A stretch of DNA of 64,000 nt from Altericroceibacterium spongiae (GTDB lineage Bacteria; Pseudomonadota; Alphaproteobacteria; Sphingomonadales; Sphingomonadaceae): NCBI RefSeq assembly GCF_003610805.1, contig NZ_RAPF01000002.1, positions 248,001-312,000 of the forward strand, in the 5' to 3' direction. The notes below the pieces were generated by a model, which did not search any database, was not told the origin of the DNA, and worked only from the letters and a program-made list of their open reading frames with translations. The position numbers were made by a program, and so were the translations under genes. Below, one piece after another: positions 35,330-49,633 of the stretch (the stretch's first letter is position 1; every line of letters begins with the position of its first letter).

Positions 35330-36535
35330 ATGACCCGGATTTTACATATTCTCGACCATTCGCTGCCCTTGCAGAGCGGCTACACATTTCGCAGCCGCGC
35401 AATTCTGAAAGCGCAGCAGGCGCTCGGGCTGGAAGTGTGCGGCGTAACCGGCCAGCGCCACAGTGCCGGTGGCCCGCCGGTGGAAGAGGTGGACGGATTG
35501 CGCTTCCATCGCACGCCAGGCGGCCCCTCGGGCCCTGCCGGCCTGCGTGAATGGCGCGAAATAAAGCTATTTGCCGACAGTATTGAGCGTGTGGTGGAGG
35601 ACTGGCAGCCCGATATTCTCCATGCCCATTCACCGGCTTTGTGCGGTGCGGCGGCGGCGCGTGTGGCGCGCCGGCACGGCCTGCCGCTGGTCTATGAGAT
35701 CCGCGCCTTCTGGGAAGATGCTGCAGTCGGCAACGGCACGGGGCGTGAGGGATCGGTCAGATATCGCCTGACCCGCGCACTGGAGAATCACGCCATCCGG
35801 TCGGCCAATGCCATCGTGACGATCTGCGAGGGTCTGCGCGATGACCTTCTGGCGCGCGGTTTTCCAGCCGAACGAATCAGCATCATGCCCAATGGCGTCG
35901 ATCTCCGGCTTTTCGGTAAGGCTCTGCCGCGCGACGACGCACTGGCGGAAAAGCTCGGGCTGGGGGATGGTCCGGTGATCGGATTTATCGGCAGCTTTTA
36001 CGATTATGAAGGGCTCGACGATCTGATTGCCGCCATGCCGCTTCTCACAGCGCGCCATCCCCATGTGCGTCTGCTGATGGTCGGAGGCGGGCCGATGGCG
36101 GAGCGCCTTGCCGCGCAGGCGGAGAATTCACCTGCCGCTGCGGCGATCCGTTTTACCGGACGTGTGCCGCACGATCAGGTCGAACGCTATTATTCGCTGT
36201 GCGATATCATGGCCTATCCGCGCAAAAGAAGCCGTCTCACCGATCTGGTGACGCCGCTCAAGCCGCTGGAAGCCATGGCGCAGGACAAGCTGGTAGCGGC
36301 ATCGAATGTCGGCGGGCATCGGGAGTTGATCCATGATGGCAAAACCGGCATTCTTTTTGCGCCGGACGATCCCGAAGCCTGCGCACAGGCGCTGGCTGCA
36401 ATGATCGATCGCAAGGAAAGCTGGCCTGTGATCCGTCAGACTGCACGCGATTATGTGAAGGATCATCACGACTGGGCGCATAATGTCCGCCGTTATCAGG
36501 ACGTTTACAATGCGCTGCTAAGTGAGAGGAAATAA
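35330..36535 (+). CDS. Exosortase-A-associated glycosyltransferase (GT4 family)
   Basis: 401 residues, GT-B fold. The beginning ILHILDHSLPLQSGYTFRSR is the distinctive start of the PEP-CTERM/exosortase-A-linked glycosyltransferase family (TIGR04063 type). The second domain has the donor-binding segments FIGSFYDYEGL, MVGGGPMAERL and PLKPLEAMAQ (EX7E-like). It transfers a sugar to an exopolysaccharide intermediate at the cytoplasmic face. It is divergent from the ligase pair with 93 bp between. Neither exosortase nor other EPS genes follow in this window. Confidence 0.92.
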   Translation: MTRILHILDHSLPLQSGYTFRSRAILKAQQALGLEVCGVTGQRHSAGGPPVEEVDGLRFHRTPGGPSGPAGLREWREIKLFADSIERVVEDWQPDILHAHSPALCGAAAARVARRHGLPLVYEIRAFWEDAAVGNGTGREGSVRYRLTRALENHAIRSANAIVTICEGLRDDLLARGFPAERISIMPNGVDLRLFGKALPRDDALAEKLGLGDGPVIGFIGSFYDYEGLDDLIAAMPLLTARHPHVRLLMVGGGPMAERLAAQAENSPAAAAIRFTGRVPHDQVERYYSLCDIMAYPRKRSRLTDLVTPLKPLEAMAQDKLVAASNVGGHRELIHDGKTGILFAPDDPEACAQALAAMIDRKESWPVIRQTARDYVKDHHDWAHNVRRYQDVYNALLSERK

Positions 36536-36600
36536 GCTTCAATCCTGAGATACGCCAATATGCGGCGATTCGCTCAGGCTGCACAGGAAGAGTGGATAAC

Positions 36601-38361
36601 ATGGCGAGCAATTATAGCGACAAAGCAACCGGGCGGCCGCACAGATCAGCGCCGATCAGTGCGCATCCGGCTTTCCCTGCTATCGTCGCCTTGTGGTTCG
36701 CAGCTTTGCTCGGACTGGGCAGCCTCGTTCTGCCGATAGGGCTGTTCGAACGGGTTGTTTCGCTGACCGGCCTGTCTTCTCTCGTTCCACAGGCTGCCCC
36801 GCCGCTTGGTGGAACCGCGCGTTTTGTTATTGCTTTCGGTGCAGCGATTGCCGGTTGCCTCGGGGGATGGTTGCTGGGGCGGCATCTGTCGACCCGTTCT
36901 TCCGGACTGGCCGAATCCCATGAGGATGAGGGTTATGGTGACGGATCGATCCCGGCCCGGCGGCGCGATTTTGCCAATAACAGCGAAAGACGGCCGCTTT
37001 CCGCCCGCGAAGAACTGGGGGAAGCAGGGCTCGATGCACCGGCGGATATGCCACCCGATCTGTTCGAATTGTCGCAACTGGCCGAACACAGAACTGCGGC
37101 GCAGGATCAGTGGATTGCAGATCGTGAGGCCGAACGTAATGAACGCGCTGTGGCCAGCGATATGATGGGCGGCTGGGACTGGAACGATTTTGCCAGAGAA
37201 CGGTCCGCTGGCGAAGATATGGCAGACTGGCAGGATGAAGCGGAGCCGGGTGAAGAGGAGGATTCCGCCCCTTCGACCGACATAGCGGATCGGGCCGATG
37301 AGAATTTAGCATCCGATATGGATGGTGTGCCTTCTTTCGGTGCCAACCAATCGCCTGAGCCTGCCGATGCGCAGGACCATGTGGAGCCGACAAGGGCCGA
37401 TATGTTGGTGCCTGATGCTGAAATGGAAGAGGCCGCGCCCGCGCGTATCAACGAGCTTGATACTATGGGGCTGGTCCAGCTGGCTGAACGGCTTGGCAAG
37501 GCGATAGAGAAACGACGTGCCTGGTTACAGGAAAAGGCGCAGGCAAAAGAATCGGAAGGGATTATTCCCTTTTCCTCGGAGCCGGACCGCGAAGAGTCCG
37601 AAAAGAATACCTCCTTCCCTGTGCAATCGGGGGGAAGCCAGACACCGCTATCCGACGATATCGAAGCGGCCGAGGCCGGTGATGCGCGTCTGGCCATGGC
37701 CGAGTTTTTCGGCAGACAGAATACCGAAAAGCCTGCTGAAACAGACAATGGTGCTGCGGGCACGGTGAATCCGGTCGATAACAAGCCAGACAAGCCGGCT
37801 GCTTTACGTGGCATTCCGGCGGACTGGATCGACGATTCCGGGGAGGATGAAGCCATTGCGCGCTCGCTTTCTCTGCCGCTTGGGCAACGGACCCAATCGC
37901 ATCCACGTCCCGCACCGGAGCAGTCGGAAACCGGTCGGCCCGCAGCCGAAGCTCAGGCGGGAAATGATGAAGCAGCACAATCCGCACCGGAGAAAAAGGA
38001 TTCCGGCCGCCTGTCGCTTGTCTCCAGTCAGGAGCGAAACCGGACGCAGGAACGCTCCGCCCCCAAACCGATTGCGCGCCTGTCGCCACGGCGCAGAGCG
38101 CCCGGAAATCCACGGCCCTCTGCCGGGGACAGTTCCGGTCCCGACGTAAAGGATGAGCCAAAGGACGGGGCCGGGCAGGCTATGCCGGTCCAGCAGGCGC
38201 AACGGCGCTTTGATCCGCCTGCGGAGGATACGGCGAAGGCGTCGCGGGACGGCCAGTCGCCTTCTGACTCTGAAGAGGCGCCTGCAGGCGACAGAGCCGA
38301 GACTGAAAGAGCCTTACGCGCGGCTTTGGAAAAATTGCAGAAAATGACCGGAGCGGCCTGA
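36601..38361 (+). CDS. Unrecognised membrane-anchored acidic protein
   Basis: 586 residues. Two membrane helices (about 25-50, FPAIVALWFAALLGLGSLVLP, and 72-93, RFVIAFGAAIAGCLGGWLLG) form a hairpin, followed by about 490 residues rich in E, D, A, P and S that look disordered. A short conserved-looking helix occurs near 280 (INELDTMGLVQLAERLGKAIEKRRAWLQ). The extreme C-terminus is another helix (TERALRAALEKLQKMTG). Basic proline/arginine patches lie near 490-520. No family is recognised; it could be a scaffold or cell-envelope organiser. The ATG at 36601 is preferred to a GTG at 36592, which is too close to the ribosome-binding site. Confidence 0.8.
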   Translation: MASNYSDKATGRPHRSAPISAHPAFPAIVALWFAALLGLGSLVLPIGLFERVVSLTGLSSLVPQAAPPLGGTARFVIAFGAAIAGCLGGWLLGRHLSTRSSGLAESHEDEGYGDGSIPARRRDFANNSERRPLSAREELGEAGLDAPADMPPDLFELSQLAEHRTAAQDQWIADREAERNERAVASDMMGGWDWNDFARERSAGEDMADWQDEAEPGEEEDSAPSTDIADRADENLASDMDGVPSFGANQSPEPADAQDHVEPTRADMLVPDAEMEEAAPARINELDTMGLVQLAERLGKAIEKRRAWLQEKAQAKESEGIIPFSSEPDREESEKNTSFPVQSGGSQTPLSDDIEAAEAGDARLAMAEFFGRQNTEKPAETDNGAAGTVNPVDNKPDKPAALRGIPADWIDDSGEDEAIARSLSLPLGQRTQSHPRPAPEQSETGRPAAEAQAGNDEAAQSAPEKKDSGRLSLVSSQERNRTQERSAPKPIARLSPRRRAPGNPRPSAGDSSGPDVKDEPKDGAGQAMPVQQAQRRFDPPAEDTAKASRDGQSPSDSEEAPAGDRAETERALRAALEKLQKMTGAA

Positions 38362-38458
38362 GGCCTGTTGCCAAAAGGCCTCCCTCGCGCAGGAAGCTAA
38401 AAATTCATACTTGCCTGCATCTTGGCAAAGGTGAGGAAAAGTGGGATTGTTGCGTCAA

Positions 38459-38602
38459 TGCTCCCGCAAAAGGGAGCAGATGATGTCTCCCGAGGCTTGC
38501 AAAAAAACAATCATGTCGCCATGGGGGCATTTCGCGACATTTTCGGTGCCACCCGAAGAGGGTGAGTCGCGCCTCATTGCCGGACTGGGCCGGGCGATGA
38601 GG
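38459..38602 (+). promoter_or_regulatory. Structured leader upstream of gltB
   Basis: Three consecutive hairpins lie in the 266-bp gap: TGCTCCC/GGGAGCA (38459-38478), ATGTCGC/GCGACAT (38513-38540, followed by TTTTCGG) and CCTCAT/ATGAGG extended to ten pairs (38572-38602). The first contains GGGAG in front of a possible 42-codon frame. The arrangement suggests leader-mediated control of gltBD. No known riboswitch class is recognised. Confidence 0.45.
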
Positions 38603-38608
38603 TGGTGA
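38480..38608 (+). CDS. Possible 42-codon leader peptide before gltB
   Basis: Frame ATG (38480) to TGA (38606-38608), 20 bases before the gltB ATG. It starts [16 protein letters not shown] and has GGGAG four bases upstream of the first ATG, inside the arm of a hairpin. There is no known homologue and no run of regulatory codons. It could be chance in a GC-rich leader, so confidence is low. Confidence 0.3.
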   Translation: MMSPEACKKTIMSPWGHFATFSVPPEEGESRLIAGLGRAMRW

Positions 38609-38627
38609 TTATGCCGGGCAAAACAGG

Positions 38628-43280
<4,653 letters not shown>

Positions 43281-43291
43281 GGGTTACGAAA

Positions 43292-44728
43292 ATGGGTAAG
43301 GAAACCGGCTTTCTCGAAATCGACCGGCAGGATCGCACCTATGACGATCCCAGGGAACGGGTGAAGCATTATAAGGAATTCTCGATTCCGCATAGCGAGG
43401 AAGGCCTGAAGAATCAGGCCGCCCGCTGCATGAATTGCGGCATTCCCTATTGTCACAATGGTTGCCCGGTGAATAACATCATCCCCGACTGGAACCATAT
43501 GGTCTATGAAGGGGACTGGAAGAATGCGCTCGAAGTGCTGCATTCGACCAATAATTTTCCGGAATTCACCGGTCGCGTCTGCCCCGCCCCGTGCGAGGCA
43601 AGCTGCACGCTGAACATTATCGACCAGCCCGTGACGATCAAATCGATCGAATGTGCGATCGTCGATCGTGGCTGGAAGGAAGGCTGGATCAAGCCGCAGG
43701 TTCCGGAAAAGCGGACCGGGCGGACGGTCGCTGTGGTCGGTTCGGGTCCGGCTGGCATGTCCTGCGCCCAGCAGCTCGCCCGTGCAGGCCACACAGTGAC
43801 GGTATTCGAAAAAAGCGACCGTGTAGGCGGTTTGCTGCGCTACGGCATTCCCGACTTCAAGATGGAAAAACATCTGATCAATCGCCGCATGGTGCAGATG
43901 GAAGCCGAAGGCATTACTTTCCGTACATCGACGGAAGTCGGTGTCGATGTGTCAGTGAAGTCTCTCAGGGAAAATTTCGATGCCATCGTGATGGCCGGCG
44001 GTTCGGAAGAAGCCCGCTGGCTCGACATTCCGGGCTCGGAACTGTCCGGCGTGCGTCTGGCGATGGAATTCCTGACCCAGCAGAACAAGCGCAATGCGGG
44101 CGACGATGAAATGCGCGCCGCCCCGCGCGGTTCGCTGACGGCGACGGGCAAGGATGTGATCGTGATCGGCGGTGGTGACACCGGCTCCGATTGCGTGGGC
44201 ACGTCCAACCGGCAAGGGGCGAAAAGCGTGACTCAGATCGAGATCATGCCCCGCCCGCCCGAAAAAGAAGATAAGCTGATGACCTGGCCTGACTGGCCGA
44301 TGAAGCTGCGCACTTCGACCAGCCATGAAGAAGGCGTTGATCGTGAATGGGCTATTCTGACCAAGGAAGTGGTCAGCGAAGATGGCAAGGTCACCGGTCT
44401 CAAATGTGTCCGTCTCGAATGGGAAGGACGCCAGATGAAGGAAGTCGAGGGCAGCGAATTCGTCTTGCCTGCCGATCTCATTCTGCTGGCCATGGGTTTT
44501 GTCGGCCCGCGCAAGACCGGTCTGCTCGATCAGTCCGCCGTTGAATTGACCGATCGCGGCAATGTGGCGGCTGACACCCAGAATTACCGGACCAGTCAGG
44601 ATATGATCTTTGCCTGCGGCGATATGCGCCGCGGCCAGAGCCTTGTTGTCTGGGCGATCCGCGAAGGCCGTCAGGCTGCACGTGCCGTTGATGAAGCCTT
44701 AATGGGATTCAGTGAATTGCCGCGCTGA
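43292..44728 (+). CDS. gltD: Glutamate synthase small subunit
   Basis: 478 residues. N-terminal 4Fe-4S cysteines are in [15 protein letters not shown] and [11 protein letters not shown]. The FAD fold has [16 protein letters not shown] and the NADPH fold [13 protein letters not shown]. It oxidises NADPH and passes electrons to GltB. It is encoded directly behind gltB, followed by a strong terminator. Confidence 0.98.
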   Translation: MGKETGFLEIDRQDRTYDDPRERVKHYKEFSIPHSEEGLKNQAARCMNCGIPYCHNGCPVNNIIPDWNHMVYEGDWKNALEVLHSTNNFPEFTGRVCPAPCEASCTLNIIDQPVTIKSIECAIVDRGWKEGWIKPQVPEKRTGRTVAVVGSGPAGMSCAQQLARAGHTVTVFEKSDRVGGLLRYGIPDFKMEKHLINRRMVQMEAEGITFRTSTEVGVDVSVKSLRENFDAIVMAGGSEEARWLDIPGSELSGVRLAMEFLTQQNKRNAGDDEMRAAPRGSLTATGKDVIVIGGGDTGSDCVGTSNRQGAKSVTQIEIMPRPPEKEDKLMTWPDWPMKLRTSTSHEEGVDREWAILTKEVVSEDGKVTGLKCVRLEWEGRQMKEVEGSEFVLPADLILLAMGFVGPRKTGLLDQSAVELTDRGNVAADTQNYRTSQDMIFACGDMRRGQSLVVWAIREGRQAARAVDEALMGFSELPR

Positions 44729-44749
44729 TTGTCCTTTGCCAAATTAAGG

Positions 44750-44787
44750 AAAAGGCCGGGGTGCTCAATGGAGCGTCCCGGCCTTTT
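44750..44787. terminator. Bidirectional terminator between gltD and glnD
   Basis: AAAAGGCCGGG (44750-44760) / CCCGGCCTTTT (44777-44787), with an inner GCTC/GAGC pairing. T-runs occur on both strands, serving the two convergent genes. Confidence 0.88.
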
Positions 44788-44816
44788 CGTTCATACAGAG
44801 CTTGCAGACGTAGTTT

Positions 44817-47591
44817 TCAGGCGTCTTCCACCTCTTCTACCTGCCGGGCTTCCACCTGTTCGCTGGCTGCTTCGAGCAGCAATTGTTCAACCCCTTTGCG
44901 CCGGTCGGCCGTATCGAGTTTGCCGCCCAGCAGATCGGTGACATAGAATGTGTCTACCGCACGTTCGCCATAATGGGTGATATGCGCGGAATTGACCATC
45001 AGATTGGCTTCGAACATGGCGCGGGCCAGCCGGTTGAGTAAAGCAGGGCGATCCTTGGCATTCACCTCGATCACGGTGAAGCGTTCACTGGCCATATTGT
45101 CGAAAAAGACACGCGGACGTACTTCGAATGTTTCGGCGCGTGCGCGGGGATGGGGGCGCTTGGCCAGTTGAGGCAGCAATTCCACCTTGTTCCCCAAGGC
45201 ATCCTCAATGGCGACACGCAGACGGTCGAGCTGCATTTCTTCCCGGAAAGGCCGCCCAAGCGGATCCTGTACGAGGAAATTGTCGAGTGCCTTGCCGACC
45301 CGCGTCGTGTGAATGCGGGCATCGATCACATTGCCGCCGGCCAGATGAATACCGCCGGCGATGCGATAAAACAGACCGGGATGGTCGTCACCGATCACCG
45401 TGACCAGCGTCGCTCCCCGGGCTTCGTAATATTCTGCATGAATGGACAGTTTGTCCTGCTTTTCCTTAGCGGCGTAATAATGCGGCAGATTGATTGCGAT
45501 GACGTCTTCAGGTTCGGCAATCCAGTAGGAATCGTCGAAGCGGTCATCCAGCGCCTCGATAATATAGGCCTTGTCTCCCAGAAGTTCCGCCACGACCGCC
45601 TTACGCTGCGCAACACGTTCTGCCCGTCCGCGCCGTTTATGACCCAGCCGCAGCCTTTCCTCGGATAATTCGAACAACTCGCTCAGGAGCTGGCCTTTCC
45701 AGCTATTCCAGATGCCCGGGCCGACAGCGCGAATATCGACAATCGTCAATGTGGCGAGCAAGCGGAGGCGATCGAGACTTTGCACCTGGCTGACGAAATC
45801 GATGATCGTTTTCATATCCGACAGGTCGCGCTTGAAAGCAGTGGCGCTCATCAGCAGGTGATGGCGGACCAGCCAGGCGACCAGTTCGGTTTCCTCTGCA
45901 CTGAGGCCCAGACGCGGGCACAGTTTCATCGCTACCTCGGCCCCCAGAACCGAATGGTCTCCTCCGCGCCCCTTGGCAATGTCATGCAGCAAGGTCGCGG
46001 TATAGAGCACGCGGCGCGAAGATACGGTGCCGATGATTTCGCTGGCCAGCGGATGTTCCTGCTCCAGCGAGCCTTTTTCGATACGGGACAGCAGACCGAT
46101 GGCCTGAATCGTATGCTCATCCACCGTATAATGGTGATACATATCGAATTGCATCTGCGCATTGACCTTGCCGAAATCGGGCACGAACCGGCCGAAAACG
46201 CCTGCTTCATTCATCCAGCGCAGCACCACTTCCGGATTGTTATGGCCGGTCAGCAGTTTCATGAACAGATCGTTGGCGCGTTTATCCTTGCGGATTTTTC
46301 CCTTGATGAGGCCTGCATCACGGCTGGCCATGCGCATCGTTTCGGGATGGACTTCCAGATTGTCCTCTTCGGCAATCTGGAAAATCTCGATCAGCCTGAC
46401 CGGATCCTGCTGGAACCACAGATCGTGCGGTGCGGCGATCCGGCCCCCGCTGACACGATAGCCGCGGACATTGCGCGGTTTGGCGCGGAACCCGGCCAGC
46501 AATCCGCGTGCCTTGCGCTTGCTGGCAATCTGCTCATCGAGCTGAGCGAGGAAGACGCCGGTCAGATGGCCGACATGTTTGGCCTGCAGGAAATAGAACT
46601 GCATGAAACGTTCTACGGCACTTTTGCCGGTGCGGTCTGCGAAATGCATCGCTTTGGCAATTTGCGGTTGCAGGTCGAATGTCAGCCGGTCTTCGGCCCG
46701 GCCTGTGATCGTGTGGAGATGGCAGCGCGTGGCGAGCAGAAAATTTTCCGCCCGGCGAAAAGCTCGATACTCCGATTTGGTCAACAGGCCGACATCAACC
46801 AGCTCGGCCGCATTGCGCACCTTGTGAATATATTTACCGATCCAGTAGAGCGTCTGAAGATCGCGCAACCCGCCCTTGCCGTCTTTTACATTGGGTTCGA
46901 CGACATAGCGGCTGTCACCCATACGTTTATGCCGGGCATCGCGCTCGGCAAGCTTTTCAGCGACGAATTGCGCTTCGCTGCCGCGAACCACTTCGGCCCA
47001 GAAGCGACGACTGGCCTCTTCCATGACATCCTGATCGCCCCACAGATAGCGGCCCTCGAGCAGGGCGGTGCGGATGGTGAGATCCTGTTTCGCCATGCGG
47101 ATGAGATCGTCCAGCGAACGGCTCGAATGGCCGACCTTAAGGCTTAAATCCCACAGGAAATAGAGCATGGCCTCAATGACCTGCTCGCACCAGGGCGTGT
47201 CTTTGGTTGGCGTGACAAAGCCGATATCGACGTCGGAATGCGGGGCCATTTCGGCGCGGCCATATCCGCCCACAGCGATAATCGCGAGCCTTTCCCCGGA
47301 TGAGCGGTTGGGTGCCGGATAGACATGCGTCACAACATGATCGTGCATCACGCGAATAAGCTGATCCATCAGGAAGGCATGGCCATGCGTGCATTCATGC
47401 CCGGCCGAGGGCTTTTCCTGCAAACGACGGGCCAGTTCCGCCCGGCCATTGGCCAGTGCTTCACGCAGCAGCTCAACAACGCGCGGGCGCGCCTTTTCGG
47501 CTGAAGTGGCAGCGACTTCCTCCGCAATGGCGGCGGTAAGCTTGCGCCGGTCGATCACCGCGCGCTGATTGGGGATTCTGATGGCAGTCAC
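44817..47591 (-). CDS. glnD: Bifunctional PII uridylyltransferase/uridylyl-removing enzyme
   Basis: 924 residues from a GTG at 47591. Domains in order: nucleotidyltransferase with GGYGRAEMAPHSDVDIGF, an HD hydrolase domain (LHDIAKGRGGDHS) and two C-terminal ACT domains (VIGDDHPGLFYRIAGGI and VNAKDRPALLNRLA) that sense glutamine. It modifies PII according to nitrogen state. AGGA precedes the GTG closely. The frame runs open to 48050, but that stretch lies under lgt and does not resemble GlnD. It neighbours gltBD, making this a nitrogen-assimilation cluster. Confidence 0.96.
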   Translation of the reverse strand: MTAIRIPNQRAVIDRRKLTAAIAEEVAATSAEKARPRVVELLREALANGRAELARRLQEKPSAGHECTHGHAFLMDQLIRVMHDHVVTHVYPAPNRSSGERLAIIAVGGYGRAEMAPHSDVDIGFVTPTKDTPWCEQVIEAMLYFLWDLSLKVGHSSRSLDDLIRMAKQDLTIRTALLEGRYLWGDQDVMEEASRRFWAEVVRGSEAQFVAEKLAERDARHKRMGDSRYVVEPNVKDGKGGLRDLQTLYWIGKYIHKVRNAAELVDVGLLTKSEYRAFRRAENFLLATRCHLHTITGRAEDRLTFDLQPQIAKAMHFADRTGKSAVERFMQFYFLQAKHVGHLTGVFLAQLDEQIASKRKARGLLAGFRAKPRNVRGYRVSGGRIAAPHDLWFQQDPVRLIEIFQIAEEDNLEVHPETMRMASRDAGLIKGKIRKDKRANDLFMKLLTGHNNPEVVLRWMNEAGVFGRFVPDFGKVNAQMQFDMYHHYTVDEHTIQAIGLLSRIEKGSLEQEHPLASEIIGTVSSRRVLYTATLLHDIAKGRGGDHSVLGAEVAMKLCPRLGLSAEETELVAWLVRHHLLMSATAFKRDLSDMKTIIDFVSQVQSLDRLRLLATLTIVDIRAVGPGIWNSWKGQLLSELFELSEERLRLGHKRRGRAERVAQRKAVVAELLGDKAYIIEALDDRFDDSYWIAEPEDVIAINLPHYYAAKEKQDKLSIHAEYYEARGATLVTVIGDDHPGLFYRIAGGIHLAGGNVIDARIHTTRVGKALDNFLVQDPLGRPFREEMQLDRLRVAIEDALGNKVELLPQLAKRPHPRARAETFEVRPRVFFDNMASERFTVIEVNAKDRPALLNRLARAMFEANLMVNSAHITHYGERAVDTFYVTDLLGGKLDTADRRKGVEQLLLEAASEQVEARQVEEVEDA

Positions 47592-47720
47592 AAATCCTAG
47601 ATAGCTATGCGACGAGCCTATGCAAATGCTCCTCTTGGCCTTTCGCACAGGGCCGGCCTGTGCCAAAGACGGCGTGCCCGCATGGTTTGCGGTCAGGACA
47701 GTGGATATAAGGCAAGGTCT

Positions 47721-48584
47721 ATGATGGAATTTCTCGCCGCCGGCGGCAGTGATGCGATTCACTGGGCGGATCTGGGCTTGCGGCCCGGTATCGATCTCGG
47801 CTTTTTCACCTTGCGCTATTATTCGCTCGCTTATCTTGCGGGAATCCTGCTGGCATACTGGCATCTCGGGCGCATGATAAAGGCCCCCGGCGCGCCTATG
47901 GCCCAGCGCCATGTGGACGATCTGTTCTTCTATTGTACGCTGGGTGTAATTCTCGGCGGCAGGCTTGGCTATGCCACATTTTACGAACCCGATCTGTGGA
48001 CCGATCCGGCGGCGCTGGTGGCCGTGTGGCATGGCGGTATGAGTTTTCACGGCGGGCTGATCGGTACGGTAATCGCCATGGCCTATGTGTCATGGCGCGG
48101 AAAGCTGCCTTTTATCCGCGTGGCGGACTATATTGCCGTGAACGTACCGTTCGGCATGATGTTCGGACGCATCGCCAATTTTATCAATGGTGAATTATGG
48201 GGACGCCCGGCCGGGCCGGATGTACCCTGGGCGATGATCTTTCCGGGGGCAGGGCCACTGCCGCGCCACCCCAGCCAGCTCTATGAAGCAGCGCTGGAAG
48301 GTTTTTTGATGATGGTCATCATGTTGCTAACCTTCTGGCTCAGCCGCGCCCGTTTCCGTACCGGCCTGCTGACCGGCATTTTCGTGACCGGCATCGCTAT
48401 GGCGCGTTTCACCGTGGAATTTTTCCGTGAACCCGATGCCCAGCTGGCCGATTTCGCTGCCCGCAGCGGGCTTAATATGGGGCAATGGCTGACCATTCCA
48501 CTGATTCTTCTGGGAATTGCACTGATTATCTGGTCGCTTTCACGTCCGGCGATTGCCAGTGGAGCCAAACGGGACGAGGCATGA
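47721..48584 (+). CDS. lgt: Prolipoprotein diacylglyceryl transferase
   Basis: 287 residues with about seven membrane helices. The Lgt signature GRIANFINGELWGRP is present, along with WHGGMSFHGGLIG (catalytic region with the conserved His) and RHPSQLYEAALEG. It transfers diacylglycerol from phosphatidylglycerol to lipobox cysteines, the first step for all lipoproteins predicted in this window. The ATG at 47721 follows AAGG. The stop overlaps the next start (ATGA). It is divergent from glnD with 129 bp between. Confidence 0.97.
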   Translation: MMEFLAAGGSDAIHWADLGLRPGIDLGFFTLRYYSLAYLAGILLAYWHLGRMIKAPGAPMAQRHVDDLFFYCTLGVILGGRLGYATFYEPDLWTDPAALVAVWHGGMSFHGGLIGTVIAMAYVSWRGKLPFIRVADYIAVNVPFGMMFGRIANFINGELWGRPAGPDVPWAMIFPGAGPLPRHPSQLYEAALEGFLMMVIMLLTFWLSRARFRTGLLTGIFVTGIAMARFTVEFFREPDAQLADFAARSGLNMGQWLTIPLILLGIALIIWSLSRPAIASGAKRDEA

Positions 48585-49633
48585 GCGAACAGCCGCTTGC
48601 CGAGACCTTTCGCCGGCTGATTACCCGCACGGGGCCGATCAGCATCCAGCATTATATGGGGGAATCGAATGCCCGCTATTATGCGGGGAAAGACCCGCTG
48701 GGCGGGCAGGGCGATTTTATCACCGCGCCTGAAATCAGCCAGATGTTCGGCGAACTGATCGGCCTGTGGCTGGTCGATATCTGGATGCGCGCGGGCAAAC
48801 CTGCACCGGTACATTATGTCGAGCTGGGGCCCGGGCGTGGCACGCTGGCCAGGGATGCGTTACGCGCAATGGGGCAATACGGACTATCACCTGAGGTGCA
48901 TTTCGTTGAAGGCTCGGCGGCTTTGCGGACCGCTCAGGGCGGCCTTTTGCCCAATGCGCAGTTCCATGACGATCTGTCGTCTCTGCCCGATGATGCGCCT
49001 TTGCTAATGGCTGGCAATGAATTTCTCGATGCGTTGCCCATTCGACAGCTGGTGAAGACCGAAAGCGGATGGCGCGAACGCATGGTGGCGCTGGAGAAGG
49101 AATCCTTTATCTGTGTAGCCGGACAGAACCCGATGGATGCAGCTCTTCCGGAAGAGCGCCGCAAGGCCGAAGAGGGAACGATTATCGAAGTGTGTCCCGG
49201 CGCTTCCGCAGTGATGGAGGAAGTCGTCCAGCGGCTTGACAAGCAGGGTGGGGCCGCTCTGCTGATCGATTATGGCTATGATCGGGTGCAGACAGGTTCT
49301 ACTCTTCAGGCGGTGCATGCGCATCGGAAGGTCGATCCTTTTGCCATGCCGGGTGAAGCCGACCTCACAGCGCTGGTGGACTTTGCGACTTTGCGTGACA
49401 TTGTGGCCCATAGAGGCGGTGATTGTCTGGGTGTTACGACACAGGGCGAATGGCTGCGGGCTATGGGTATCGATCATCGTGCTGAAGCGCTTGCGCGGCG
49501 GTCGCCCGCGCATCGGGAGAGCCTGCAGGTGGCAAAGGACCGGTTGACTGGCGATGATCAGATGGGCCGGTTATTCAAGGTAATGGGCCTGGCTGCGCCG
49601 GGCTGGCCGCGGGGGGCAGGTTTTAAGGCTTAG
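48581..49633 (+). CDS. SAM-dependent methyltransferase of the MidA/NDUFAF7 family
   Basis: 350 residues. Family segments: QHYMGESNARYYAG, GDFITAPEISQMFGELIG, the SAM-binding YVELGPGRGTLARD, GNEFLDALPIRQL and LLIDYGYD. Eukaryotic NDUFAF7 dimethylates an arginine of a complex I subunit; bacterial members probably have a similar role, which is inference. It is translationally coupled to lgt through an ATGA overlap. Its 3' end overlaps the convergent ABC gene by four bases. Confidence 0.92.
   Translation: MSEQPLAETFRRLITRTGPISIQHYMGESNARYYAGKDPLGGQGDFITAPEISQMFGELIGLWLVDIWMRAGKPAPVHYVELGPGRGTLARDALRAMGQYGLSPEVHFVEGSAALRTAQGGLLPNAQFHDDLSSLPDDAPLLMAGNEFLDALPIRQLVKTESGWRERMVALEKESFICVAGQNPMDAALPEERRKAEEGTIIEVCPGASAVMEEVVQRLDKQGGAALLIDYGYDRVQTGSTLQAVHAHRKVDPFAMPGEADLTALVDFATLRDIVAHRGGDCLGVTTQGEWLRAMGIDHRAEALARRSPAHRESLQVAKDRLTGDDQMGRLFKVMGLAAPGWPRGAGFKA

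Noticed and set aside
45780-47147. Plus-strand open frame of about 455 codons across glnD
   Set aside because: Shadow of GlnD; composition is low in recognisable motifs.
47592-48050. 153-codon N-terminal extension of glnD
   Set aside because: It overlaps the start of lgt on the other strand, does not resemble GlnD, and the GTG at 47591 gives the normal family length.
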